A DNA stretch of 64,000 nucleotides. Source: Antitrichia curtipendula. Lineage: Eukaryota > Streptophyta > Bryopsida > Hypnales > Leucodontaceae. The position numbers were made by a program, and so were the translations under genes. Where the stretch lies: positions 41,357,912 through 41,421,911 of the forward strand of contig OX579636.1 of assembly GCA_951230915.1 (NCBI GenBank). The letters are read 5' to 3'. The notes below the pieces were generated by a model. The model was not told where the DNA came from. It worked only from the letters and a program-made list of their open reading frames with translations, and searched no databases. Positions 1 to 10,981 of the stretch are shown piece by piece (within the stretch, counting starts at the first letter, position 1; the number at the start of each line of letters is the position of its first letter).

Positions 1-435
1 AAAGGGTGATGCTCCCCATATTGGGAAATTTGGCATTGCTAGGGAATGTTACGAACACAATGTGAGAGGGAGAATTCAATTTGAGCATTGTAGAAACAAT
101 TAAGTGATGCAAGATGGTAAGGGGTTTGGGTTTTGTCATAGCTCGATTTCTAAAGGTTATTTTTCCCCTATGATGATAGAAATTGAAATTTGAAGATGTG
201 GAGGTTGGAAAGCCCAACCATGGACAAGTTAGATTGAAGCATACCGCAACTAGCTTGAACATGATTGATGCCTCCTTTAAAAGCGGCATGTACAAAATGG
301 AGCTTCCCTGTATTCCAGGTATTTGCTTTGATTTCATATCCTAGGATCTTGATTCTATTAAATTTTTGTATTTCTAATTTCTTTCTTTTGTGATCGGTGA
401 TGACATGGACAATGGGTGATATCATGTCCACATAG
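1..435. other. AT-rich flank, no recognised gene
   Basis: A short frame open from the window edge to about position 103 on the + strand could be the tail of a coding exon, but I recognise no family in it. The sequence from about 300 to 434 looks like intron leading into the exon-like fragment at 436 and ends in a plausible acceptor (…tccacatag). Confidence 0.3.
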
Positions 436-520
436 GCATGGAGGCCGTAGGTGTTGTGGAAGAAGTGGCATCAAATATTACAGAAGTTCATATTGGAGAC
501 AAGGTTTGCTATGCAGATAT
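436..520 (+). pseudogene. Exon-like fragment of a zeta-crystallin-type quinone oxidoreductase
   Basis: After a good AG acceptor, the frame reads GMEAVGVVEEVASNITEVHI followed by GDKVCYA. This matches the segment of NAD(P)H:quinone oxidoreductases (medium-chain dehydrogenase/reductase superfamily, zeta-crystallin group) that runs from the conserved Pro-Gly-x-Glu substrate-domain loop to the G-D-x-V-x-Y strand. The enzyme family reduces quinones with NAD(P)H. No consensus GT donor follows the usual point after the Tyr-Ala codons, although AAG|GTTTGC inside the fragment could serve. No other exon of the enzyme is visible to the right; upstream exons could lie outside the window. I read it as a pseudogene fragment or one exon of a gene that is mostly off-window. 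Confidence 0.45.
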
Positions 521-734
521 AATATCGACCTAGCTCTCTCAACATCTTTAGCTTTGATTTGAAATGGGCATCAATTTTCTGATTCAAACAATAACTTGTT
601 GTTAGATCTCTATACAAGACAATTGTTACTTATGTCCACTTTGTATCAACGCTATAAATTCCTTCTAGTGGTGATCTTAGAGCTTAGCATCATAGTTCTC
701 AAATTCACATCTCAAACTTAAGAAAGGATGATTT

Positions 735-1010
735 TTTTAACAGATATCATACTGATTCAGTGGCTTCATACCTGCGTACTATAATCGTACATATTACGTA
801 TATTTAGACGCACTGAATTAGTGCCAAAATAATGAATATCAATAACGTATGATTCTTGTACTATTATCAGTATAGTTTAGGTGCATTTTGGATATTACAT
901 TTGTATAATTAAAGTACATCAATCGTACGCTTTTGGAAAACTTTTTAACGACACTGATTCAGTGCGTCTAAATACACGTAATATGTACAATTATAGCAAT
1001 AGCGTCTATG
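735..1010. repeat. Foldback element with CACTGAWTCAGTG motifs
   Basis: The two halves are imperfect reverse complements around about 870. Both carry a 13-bp palindrome of the form CACTGAWTCAGTG (near 758, 812 and 953) next to AATGAATATCAATA-like and GTACTATAA-like blocks. A better preserved relative lies at 6323-6786. No coding sequence is seen, so this is probably a decayed hairpin MITE. Confidence 0.6.
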
Positions 1011-2919
1011 TAGAAGTAAGCAAATATTTACATCTACATGTTTTTGTACCTGTGCATTGTCTATATATGGTCTTTCCTTACGCCTTACAGTAAAGGGAAG
1101 TAGTAATTTTCCAACTGATTCAACTATAGGCCTACATATTGTTTGACAATCAATTAAAGTTTGGTTCTTTACACTTCACTTTTTATAATATCTCTAAATG
1201 TTAGTGACACAGTTGTTATGAAGGTTCGCTTGTTGCATCTTGATATATCTATTTTTACTATACTCTTTGATTTTACATGATGATGCAAAGAAACAAGACA
1301 AAAGTGCCAAAAACAGATACATTGTTTAGAGATTCGGACTTACTTGTATCACCTATGTTTAGACTACCAACTTATTATGGTTGGGTCATTTTTGTGGACA
1401 TCGATATATGTTCATCAACTATGGTGGCTATCGGGTTTGTTTATTATAGAAAATGGAAGAGTTGCAAGGTATGTATAAAGACAGCCTGTTGGCACTTCTA
1501 TTGTTTTTGTACCTTAAGATTGTAAAACTATCTTTGGTATTATTCATATCTTATTATTTACATGAGTAGATTGAGACATCATAGTGTCAAGGAGAGTTTT
1601 CCTAGTGCTTATGTGTTGGTAACAACTATCAATTGGTTTGATTCATAAGCAACATCCTTGTCCTGAATCCTTAACACTAGCGAGAGTGTTTGTTTTCCTT
1701 CTCCTACGATTAGAAGTTTGAATGCAATTCATGCAACATTTGGAATTATTTTCTTAATTTCGTCTCAAAGTTGTATTCCGTCTTTATTGAGTTATTTGTG
1801 AAATGTGTACACAAGTTCCAAGTGAGCTATAAAATATATTCTTCACATGCTCAAATGTACTGTACATTTTAACAAATTCATTCATGTTGACTAGTTTTGG
1901 AATCTATGAATAATGTCAACACCTAGAAGACAAATTTTGGGATTCTATTTCAAATGAAATCTGCAATTCCCATTTACTTCTTGGATCCAACTTTTCACAT
2001 ACAAGCACCACTATGGCTTGCAACACATTGACAATGAGCACCAAAACTCACCAAAGAACTCCATCTAGAATTGTAATCTTAACACTTCCAAAGCATTCAA
2101 TCAACAATTCCACTGACAAACTTAACCCTAGAATGTAGGGCAGTGGAAATCATCCTTTTGGGTATCGTGTGAATCATTTGCTTAAAAAACACCAAGAACA
2201 CTTATTGGAGAGTACCTATTGGAGATTAAACTAGTATGTATTGTGCAAGACCTCCCCTTTTCACAAAAATTTCCAATGATGACTGAACATTTGCACTTTT
2301 GTCTTATATAGGACTCACTATCATTCATTGAACACTTTTAGGTTGTTGCATTGTTACAAGGTTAAGGTACATTCCCACTTGCTCTTAGTGGAGGGTTTTA
2401 CAGATTGTTTATGCTTCTTCATTTATTTGTTGTACATACATGCTCTATTTGATATTTGCCAAGTCTACATGGCTACCTATGTGGAAAAACTTCACAACAT
2501 GGTATTAGCAAATTGCTTGTAGACAATCCTACAAGTCCTAGTAAGTATTTTGAAATATTGAATCAATAAAAAAAATTACTATTTGATATCTACAACATTG
2601 ACTATATAATGCAATGGAAAGTACGTTAACTAAAACACAAGTACAAAAGATGTTAAGATCGATACTTTTTGGCAAACTATTAGCATTTGAAGCTTATCAA
2701 TTCAAAGTAATATTCAACTTATATGACAATGATTGGTATGATCTATCCTTCGAACATACACAAATTTTAATTCAAGAAATGAAGTATTTTACAACTAAAC
2801 CTACACTAGAGATGACCCATATTTCACCCTCTAGTTACCTACAAGAAGACGTTGTTGAGATTCTACTTGCCTCAAAAGATCATTTTAGACATTAAGCATT
2901 CATTATAAATAGTTTAAAC
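1011..2919. other. AT-rich intergenic stretch, nothing recognised
   Basis: There are only short ORFs here (the longest, at 2614-2895, is 93 codons) with no family signature, no splice context and base composition like the surroundings. I see no RNA gene or clean repeat boundary. Confidence 0.5.
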
Positions 2920-3329
2920 ATCTTGAACTTCCTATGGCACTGAATGTCCATTTTTGTCATACGGATTCCGTGGATTCATACTTGCGTACCACTATCACAC
3001 TGATTTCGTGCGTTAAAACAAGCACAAATTCCGTATGTTTGATGTATTGGATTGATATGAACGGAAGTCGTGCCACTTTTGTATTATTGAATCATGCATT
3101 GTAATTGTGCAAATTTGACACTTTTGTACACCATTGTATCCGTGTATTTTCTTCATGGAATAAATGTTATTTTGCACAAATTAAAAAATTAATTAATTAA
3201 TTAAAATTTTAAATTTTAAATTTAAAAAAAAAAAAAACTAATATAAAATTTAAATAAATCAAAAATTAAGATTTTCTTTTAAAAATAAAAACAAAAACAA
3301 ATAAAAAATTCAACTTTAATACTTGGGCA

Positions 3330-3425
3330 ATCCCACAACCTGGGCATCCCACCAAGTGGGCAACCGGGTTTGAACCCTTGACCTCCTAAATGGGAGGTCA
3401 TATACCTATGGCCAATGCACCACAT
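3330..3425 (-). repeat. tRNA-derived SINE-like head
   Basis: Read on the minus strand, the segment has a B-box-like GGGTTCAAACCC (3366-3377), an A-box-like stretch around 3396-3414 and a CCTCC/GGAGG stem where an anticodon stem would be. It continues into AT-rich sequence. The anticodon loop is too short and no clean acceptor stem forms, so this is not a working tRNA. A tRNA-derived SINE 5' head with pol III promoter boxes fits better. Confidence 0.5.
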
Positions 3426-3501
3426 TGTAATTCCTTTGTGTAACGTAGGAGTAGAAATTTACTTGTATACTTCTTGCCATTTTTTTTCAATTCATTTGTT
3501 A

Positions 3502-3854
3502 GTTCAGCAGACTTTGGTGGCCGTTTAGGCATAGTAGAAATGTATTTTTCAGAAAACTTTGAACTAATAAAAATTGGTAAATCAAGTCACATTCCATCTC
3601 CAAAAATCCGTTTGCAATTTGAAGTTTCCCTTAAGAAGTTATGGACAAAAATCAGAGAGGGAGTTTTAAAATGTCAAAGAAAATTTCCATTTACCCCCTC
3701 TCTGAACTTTGCTCATAACTTATGATTGGAGACTTCAAATTGAAAACGGATTTTTGGAGATAAAATTTAGCTTGATTTTTCAACTTTTTTTAGTTCAACG
3801 TTTCTTAAAAAATGTTATTCTACTATGCCTAAAAGGTCACCAAAGTGTACTGAC
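3502..3854. repeat. Foldback MITE, ~165-bp arms
   Basis: The left arm (3502-3672) and right arm (3691-3854) are reverse complements with about 20-25% divergence. They share ACTTTGGTG, TTTAGGCATAGTAGAA, CCAAAAATCCGTTT and CAGAGAGGG blocks. The loop is under 20 bp. The short ORFs in it are by-products of the arms. Confidence 0.75.
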
Positions 3855-3929
3855 CTTAAAAAATACGGGATTGTGAATGATCTAGTTTGAAAAGAAAATT
3901 TCATTTCACATAGAAATCCAACCTTGGTG

Positions 3930-5000
3930 ATTTTAACATTGTCCAAATGCCAAAAAATTATTTGAAACTCTTCTAAGTCAATATGAACAAAATGAACAAA
4001 AAAATATTGATTTTTTGGTTGATGTAGACGTTGTATAGTGGGGTACAGTTCATTTACGAATTGTCTATTGTGCCATTCCAATTTTGTTTGCATAGTATAG
4101 AGAAATTTTGGAATTTTTTGTCTTGCATAATTAATACTCAACTCTTATGCAATCCCAATCAAGCATACCAAACTTAAGTTCCAAAAATGCAAAATTCTAT
4201 ATTTGGTGAATTTTTGAAGCCAATTTGCATAGTTATACATGATATTTTATTGAAAACAATTGGTGATGATAATTCAATTGTATAGATATGTAGGAAACAT
4301 TCATATGCACATCTTTCATATTAAAAAAACATCCCCTTAAGTAACAAAAATATTACCTAGGACAAGTTCCATATGAGGCGTCATATGACCAAACTTTATA
4401 AAACAGATATTTTTATATTTCAAGTAGATTTTGGCAAAGTAATTGTACCATCATATTCACATTTATAAAATTAGTCACAATGTGCGGGTCAAATAGAAAA
4501 ATCTAGTTAAAATATATAAATATGTATTTGACAAAGTTTGGTCATGTAATGCCTCACATTTAACTCTTCCTTGCTCATATTTTTGTTACTTAAGGGATGT
4601 TTTTTAATATGAAAGATGTGCATATGGATGTTCTTTACATATCTAAGCAATTGAATTAAAAAATTCATCACCAATTGTTTTCTATAAAATATTACGTATA
4701 ACCATGCAAATTGGCTTTAAAAATTCACCAAAAATGGTATTTTGCATTTTTTGGAACAGAAATTTGGTATACTTGATTGGAGATGCGTAAGAATTGAGTA
4801 TTAATTATGCAAGACAAAAAAATTCAATTTTTCTCTATATTGTGCAAAGAAAATTTGAATGGTACAATAGGCAATTTGGAAATGGACTGTACCCCATTGT
4901 ACTATCCGAATCAACAAATTTCTTTGACCATTTTGTTAATTTGTGCCAAATCAACAAAAAATTATAAAAAAAAGATCAAAGCAATACCCAATGAACAAAA
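3930..5000. repeat. ~1-kb near-perfect palindrome
   Basis: The left arm (about 3930-4440) and right arm (about 4495-5000) fold on each other around a short unpaired spacer containing TCACAATGTGCGGGTCAAAT. Matching blocks include GACCAAACTTT, AAGTAACAAAAATAT, CATATGCACATCTTTCATAT and GGGGTACAGT. A second copy with the same spacer lies at 33240-34030, so this is a dispersed foldback family rather than a chance local duplication. Confidence 0.8.
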
Positions 5001-5777
5001 ATTTGGTTTTCTATCCTATCCGGAATATTCTAGATTGTGCCTACTATTAGTTGCCTGATCTTGCTTCACGGTGGCCAATTTTAAACCTACAATCTCGCAT
5101 TTAAAAAGGTTATTTTTAACCAAAACACCACATGAATCACTTATTGAAATGGTTGCAAATTTTTTTCATACTTAAAACTATTCATTGTTCTTAGGGATTT
5201 ATGTTAAAAAAAATCAAAAATTTTAAAAAAAATTCTTTATTTGCATTAGATCATTTAGTGCATCCAAAAAAATTCAAAAATTTTGTGATTTGTTTTTTAC
5301 AAAATTGAGATAGTTGAAAATTGTTTTCTTTTCCACAATGGACTTTAGATATTTTTAGCGATGTAATTTTTTTTTTCAATTTCCTTTTGATATTATACAA
5401 TTCAAGCATTTTTATGTATATAGAAAAAAATTTGAAAAATTTGAAAAATATTTTTTTTGACAAAATTGTAATGGCTGGGAATTAGGTTTTTCCCAAATCG
5501 GACTTTGGATTTTTTTAGTGATGTTAAAAGCTTTTTTTTTCATTTTTTTTGCAGCAACTAGATTATGCAAGCTCTTATGTATTCCTAAAAAAATATTTGT
5601 AAAAAATTTCAAAAAATATTTTTTTTTGACAAAATCATGATGGTTAGGCTGGAGCTGTTCATTTTTCAGAGAGGATTGCGGATATTTTTAGCAATGTTAA
5701 AAACTGCTTTTTCTTGCAAAAAAATTTCACAACTTTCCTTTCAATTTTTTAAGAAATGCCTTCAATCAGTGTTCATG

Positions 5778-5893
5778 TCGCACGGATTCCGTACAAGTTG
5801 ATTCAGGACGTAACCAGTGACGCTTTCGTCAAGCATTACTTAGACATTGAATCCGCACGGAATTGGTTACACACGATTTCCGTGCGACATTAA
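5778..5893. repeat. Hairpin with GTCGCACGGA ends
   Basis: The ends GTCGCACGGATTCCGT and its imperfect complement ACGATTTCCGTGCGAC enclose about 85 bp. The same CACGGATTCCGT-like block recurs at 2960-2970 and 6010-6020, which ties this hairpin to the ends of the 2920-6062 element. Confidence 0.55.
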
Positions 5894-6322
5894 CACGATG
5901 GTAATATACTTGGAAGAGACACAATATACGTATTGTCATAATGGATGTCGTTTACGTGCGAATGGGACACTGCAAAGCCCACATAATCTGTACGTTTGTA
6001 TGAACCATCGGAATCCGTACGACAAAAATGGACATTCAGTCATATAGGAAGTTCGAGATGAAGGTAGTCTACATTGTTGCACATGTATAGTTATTTTCAA
6101 TGTTCTAAAGATAACGACTATTAATAAATAAAAAATTCAGCTTTATAATAGATCCAACTTTCTTCAATATATGTTTTTGTAGGTGATCCTCTAGAGCCTA
6201 CACGTCTTGTTGGCAAATGAAAGAGGATTGAAATCAACTTTAGCATGTACAATTTAGACACTATATGAATAAGTTATGAATTCTGTAAGATATTAACCAT
6301 AGTGTACCACAAATTGTCATTA

Positions 6323-6786
6323 CATTACAAAGTTTCCAACCCACGGTTTGTCAACAATTATCGTGTGGTAACTGTTGTTTCATGGGTTCGCACGTTAATT
6401 TAACAATTATCGCATCGTTACGACCCATTACTGCACAATTTACCGCACCGTTACAATGCTGCAATTTTTGCAACTAATCATGAATCGTAACGGTGAGGTA
6501 AATTGTTTCATGACTCAGTGTATTTTTACGCACTGAATCAGTGTAAAAAAAATGAATATCAATAGCGTATGGTTTATGTACTTTAACTATACAATTGTTG
6601 TGTCAAAACTGCACAACAATCATATAGTTAAAGTACATAAACCGTACGCTATTGGTATTCATTGTTTTTGCACTGATTTAGTGCATAAAAATACACTGAG
6701 TCAGTGCAATTATGGTACAAACTCATGAAACAACAATAACTACACGATAATTGTTGCCAAATTGTAGGGTCTAAACTTTGTGATGT
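6323..6786. repeat. ~460-bp foldback element, CACTGAWTCAGTG family
   Basis: The arms meet near 6607. The outer ends pair TTACAAAGTTTCCAACCC with GGGTCTAAACTTTGTGATG, and the inner blocks CAACAATTATCGTG, GTTAAAGTACATAAACC and CACTGAATCAGTG pair across the centre. The element is non-coding. It looks younger and more complete than the relative at 735-1010. Confidence 0.75.
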
Positions 6787-6895
6787 AGGCTTTGGGTTTC
6801 ACACAATTGTATTTTCTAGAAATCATTATCTTCATTCTAAGCAAGAATTTAGGCATGACAATTTTAGGTGAGTGGCAATTTAGAATATACTTACC

Positions 6896-7448
6896 TTAAC
6901 CCCTAAGGACTAGAAGTTCAAAATTTGAACAACTAATGAACGCAAACATGTCCTAGACACATAGAAACTAATTATTTCCATCCATCGAAATGTTTGTAGA
7001 TTCTTGCTAGTCCTCTTACATTTGCATGATATAACTTTCATAAATTTTCCTTATAAACATTTTATATGTCAAAGGATATAAGTATGTTTGACTTCTAAAA
7101 CTAACTTTTTTTAAAATTCAAAGCACGGCCCTTTAAAAACAACTTAAATATATTAAAAAATTAAAAAAAATTACCATAATTAGGAATTCAATTTTTGAAC
7201 TTCAAGAAAAAAAAATATTGCAAATATTACAAATATTTAATTCATAATCAATTTTAAAAATAATTTTCAATTTTGGTTTCAAATTGTATTTGAAAAATAT
7301 TGATTAGTATGGAAGGTGATCTAATGTACAAATCATGTCTTACAAATTTTGTTTGAAAGACGTCATTACATTATTATTCTAAGTTGCATTATATAGTACA
7401 TCTTTAGAAATTTAAAAATTTGGACTACCCTAGTCCTTAAGGAATTAA
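6896..7448. mobile_element. TTAACCCC element, short subfamily (553 bp)
   Basis: It starts TTAACCCCTAAGGACTAGAA and ends CTAGTCCTTAAGGAATTAA. Just inside the left end are GTTCAAAATTTGAAC and GCAAACATGTCC blocks, which are shared with the copy at 32101-32813. It is non-autonomous with no transposase frame. Confidence 0.65.
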
Positions 7449-7676
7449 TCTATTACATGGATAGCCATTAATGGTTAAACTTGTTGTACTTGTTTGGGCC
7501 ACAAAGTCTAGGATTAAATTCCTACTACTATTTGTAACCCAAGTTCAATCATTTAGCTTGATTGGGACAAAAAAATTAACTTAATTGCTAGTAGTATAGG
7601 TCTAGCCTTTGGAAGAAATGTCAAGATAAGGTCAGCCAATTGCTTTTGGCTTCAAGTAGGTCATAGAAGTCAACCC

Positions 7677-7827
7677 ACTAGAAGGAAAGAGACCCTTGGA
7701 CACGAAGCTACAATTTGAGAGCTTGATGCCAAAGGGTCATTCTAACACCAAGTTAGTGCCTACATAGGTCTTTGACACCATGCTCTTGCATTATAGCTTG
7801 GTGCCCCAAATCTTCCTTTCCACTAGT
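7677..7827. repeat. Hairpin MITE (CCACTAG…CTAGTGG)
   Basis: The ends CCACTAGAAGGAAAGA and CTTCCTTTCCACTAGTGG are inverted repeats, with CTTGGxGCACCAAGCTA-type sequence inside each arm. A relative lies at 24660-24810. It is non-coding. Confidence 0.6.
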
Positions 7828-9531
7828 GGTATTATGTGCTTAAAACATGCATATATAATCTTGATACTTGATATTCATATGTTTCATTGTTGTAATAGGT
7901 TTCATGAAATTTGCAAGGATTCTTCTTACTTTGTAAAAATGTGACTTCAAACAAGATTCAAGGTAGTCTTGGTGTACTAAAATATAAGGCAAATTTGAAG
8001 ATGACCTACACATGGACAAAGCTCTTAAGCTAGGATAATTATAGATTTACAAATAAGACTGTCCATCTTGAAAATTACCAAAATAGTGAAATACTCCCAA
8101 ATTATTGAAATTAGCATTCATGAATTTCTATCTTGATATAGATGCCTTGTAATTGAAGGTCACAAAGTGTCAATGTATTTTTTTTTTTTACGTAAAGTAC
8201 ACAAATTAGTATTATTTCACATATCATTTTGACATTTATATTAGCAAGTATGCCAATAGATTTGCAAATTCATCCACAACATTATATACCGCTAAGTGTG
8301 AGTCCCTTATATGTCACTTTGGACTTAGAGTTTTTTTATTTTTATTTTTTGCACCTCATTATTGGATTTTCTAGACAAAAATTCCTTAAAAAAATGTTGT
8401 ATTGCAAATGGTAATGTAATTACCAATGCAATGCAATGATTTGCTCTTAGAAAGCTTGGAGTGCCTAGAGTACTCCAATCTATTAATTTAAGACGAATTA
8501 GGTGTTTTTAAATAAAGCACATGTCTAGATTGCAATAATATTAGGGATCAATAGCAAATTACTCTATCCAAAAGCAACCAAATCCAACCTAGAGTACATG
8601 TGTCAAAATCCGCCCTAAAATAGGAATCTTAGTATATCATATGCTGTAAATCCTTCTCTATATTTAGGAAAGGTCAATCTCTACCTTTACATTAGATTAA
8701 CCTACAAACATCGTTGAGGACATTTTTCAACCAATGAACAACAAAGAAGCTTTTCATGTAGGACAAAAGTGAAACTATTCACCTTCCAAATTTTATATGA
8801 AAAAGAAATGTCTTCTACATTATATTGACCTCCAATGAATGCTTTTTTATTTTTTAAGCCAACAATTCACATGTTACCACATAGATGATAACGTCTTGTC
8901 CTTCAAAGTTAAACAAGAGTTACTAATCATTTTGAGGAAAAGATAAAAGTTAAAAATTATCCTATTAGAACCCAAACTCAAGCACTATGAAAAAAGGTGG
9001 AATCAAAGATTGAAGAGAGGTGTTTTTAAGACTAAAAACATGCCACAAGCCCAACAATGCAATCAACTCATCTAGATTCTGCACCAGTCAAAAAATTCCC
9101 AATCCACTTGATATAATAGAAATCAACAACAAACAAACCTTCTTGTAAAAAATGCCAAATAAAAATATAAGTTTGCACTTTGTGTATAGGATCCTTTAGA
9201 GGTCACGTAAAAAATTTCATATTATTTTGGATTAGAAAAAGTATTTTTTCAAGAAGTGAAGTGCTTTAATTAGCTTTGATAAATTCTTAGAAACTATCAA
9301 AGTTGCAGTAAAATTTCAATCAAAATTAGGATAGAGTTTTATTAGAATTAAAGCACCTTGACAAGTTTAAAGGCATTTCAACACTAGCATGGGCCCAAAC
9401 ATGCAACTGCAACAATTATCAATGAGTTTTAAACAAATTTGAGGTGTTGGTTGGAGCCCTAGGAACATAGGACATCTGAATGACATCCAAAAGAAGTTCT
9501 TTTTTAGTCCAATAATCCCTTAGAACTCACC
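7828..9531. other. AT-rich intergenic stretch
   Basis: I see no gene, RNA or clear repeat boundary here. The few ORFs are under 65 codons. The last part (about 9250-9530) has low-level similarity to the interior of the TTAACCCC elements. Confidence 0.45.
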
Positions 9532-9613
9532 TTAATCCTTCAAGTTCCAAGGCCTTTTTTCCATCAAAAACCACTCAAAACTACCATTTTATAGCAAAGA
9601 GTACAAAAAATAC

Positions 9614-10702
9614 TTAACCCCTAAAGTCCAAAGGCCATTATCTGGCCAGAAACCACTGAAAACTGCCATTTTTGCTGCGTTCACCCAATTAACCGGAATT
9701 TTTTTTTCAAAAATCTAACTATAAGATGTTATACTTAACTTGACTAAGATCATGTGGTAAAAATTTCATCAAGTTTGACCATACGGATTGGAAGAAAATT
9801 GTATTCAAAGTTCAGGGAAAAGTTTTTTTGGGTGCTGCCCTGAAATTTCAGATGACTTTGACTGCCATTTGTTGAAATTTTTTGCACTACAGAATTTGAA
9901 TTTAAAAATCAAACATATGTTAGATCATGTTAGGAACATGTCCACCAATTTTCAGCAAATTTGGAGGCTTAAAACACCTCCAAAAAAATCTTGCAGTGCA
10001 ACTATGTTGTGAAAAATGACAATACAATTATTTTTTTTGCAATGAGATTTTGTAGCCCATTCTTTGAAATCTGAAAAATCCCAAAGGTAGATAGAAAGAT
10101 GCTGTCATTGTTCATAAGATCCAAAAAAAAAATTTGGAAATAAACACTTTACCTACATTCTATGCAATTTCAAAGACCTATGGTATGAACAAAATGGAAA
10201 ATGCCATTGGGCAACTACCAAAAACGGGTTCATGATGCTCCTTGTAAAACCCAGCATGTTCCCCACTGCGTTCCCAGCATTGGAACACAGGAGCTTCCCA
10301 CCTTCACAAAAGGTCCTTCATCTATTTGAATCGGAGGACTATTTAAACCAAAGGTCGCCAGTATGTGACCGGGGGTCGGAGGACTATGACAGGGGTCGCC
10401 TGACCAGATTGTCATCCATTGCCCACCCCCGGCCTCCGGTCCAGAGTGCAAACCCTGCCCCCTTCCATAGTCAATGGAATTGTGGCTGACCAAGCTGTCC
10501 CTCGAGTTTGATTTGAGCGAAAAAATCCCATAACTTTTTCATCCGAAATTGGATTTCAATAAAAAATTATATATCCACAAACCTTTCGAAAAACTGAACA
10601 TATTCAAAAAGTTTCAGAAAATCACAGTATAATTTCAGCCCGTAGGTACCTATCCGAACTCCAAATTGTTCCCTGAGGGGACAATGGGACTTTAGGGGTT
10701 AA
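9614..10702. mobile_element. TTAACCCC element, nested copy 1 (1,089 bp)
   Basis: It is bounded by TTAACCCCTAAAGTCCAAAG and GGGACTTTAGGGGTTAA, with TTAA on both sides. Near the right end is the subterminal dyad TGTTCCCTGAGGGGACA seen in several copies. It is longer than its relatives because it carries a GC-rich segment at about 10235-10495. No transposase is encoded. Confidence 0.8.
10235..10495. other. GC-rich insert inside a TTAACCCC element
   Basis: This segment of about 260 bp is far richer in G+C than the element around it and is open in one frame on each strand (85 and 87 codons). It is absent from the equivalent place in other copies (for example 27770-27850 and 40000-40070). I recognise no protein family. 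It may be host sequence captured by the element. Confidence 0.4.
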
Positions 10703-10981
10703 TGTGAAGGAAACAAATTTTTTTGCGCATTGCTCAACTACTTTTTGACTTTGAACCTTCTTAACTTAAAATATTTGCTCAGAATTTCTAATTTTATATG
10801 ATGAAGAATTGAGTTGAGAGTCTAGGAAAAATATACATATTTTTTAAATTAATTTTTATTCATTAAAAATTTGTTAAGTAGACGTAGGTTCAAGATTGAA
10901 GGAAAAACTAAACTGTTAATAGCTCTAAGATGGAATTGAAACAAATTACTTTCAATAGCAAGATTGTTCTACCAAAAGATC

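Larger units (their letters stand above)
2920..6062. mobile_element. Composite element bounded by ~50-bp inverted repeats
   Basis: The sequence from 2920 (CATCTTGAACTTCCTAT…) to about 2972 is repeated as its reverse complement at about 6007-6062. Both ends contain the block CTGAATGTCCATTTTTGTC followed by ACGGATTCCG. Between the ends lie a tRNA-derived SINE head (3330-3425), a ~350-bp foldback (3502-3854), a ~1-kb palindrome (3930-5000) and a hairpin (5778-5893). No transposase frame is visible. It is either one large non-autonomous TIR element that accumulated later insertions, or two related solo ends that happen to face each other. Confidence 0.5.

Noticed and set aside
3330..3425. Possible tRNA gene on the minus strand
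   Set aside because: The B box is good, but there is no 7-bp acceptor stem and the anticodon loop is too short, so I call it a SINE head.
9614..10702. TTAACCCC copies as solo LTRs
   Set aside because: The ends are inverted, not TG…CA, and the flanking repeat is TTAA.
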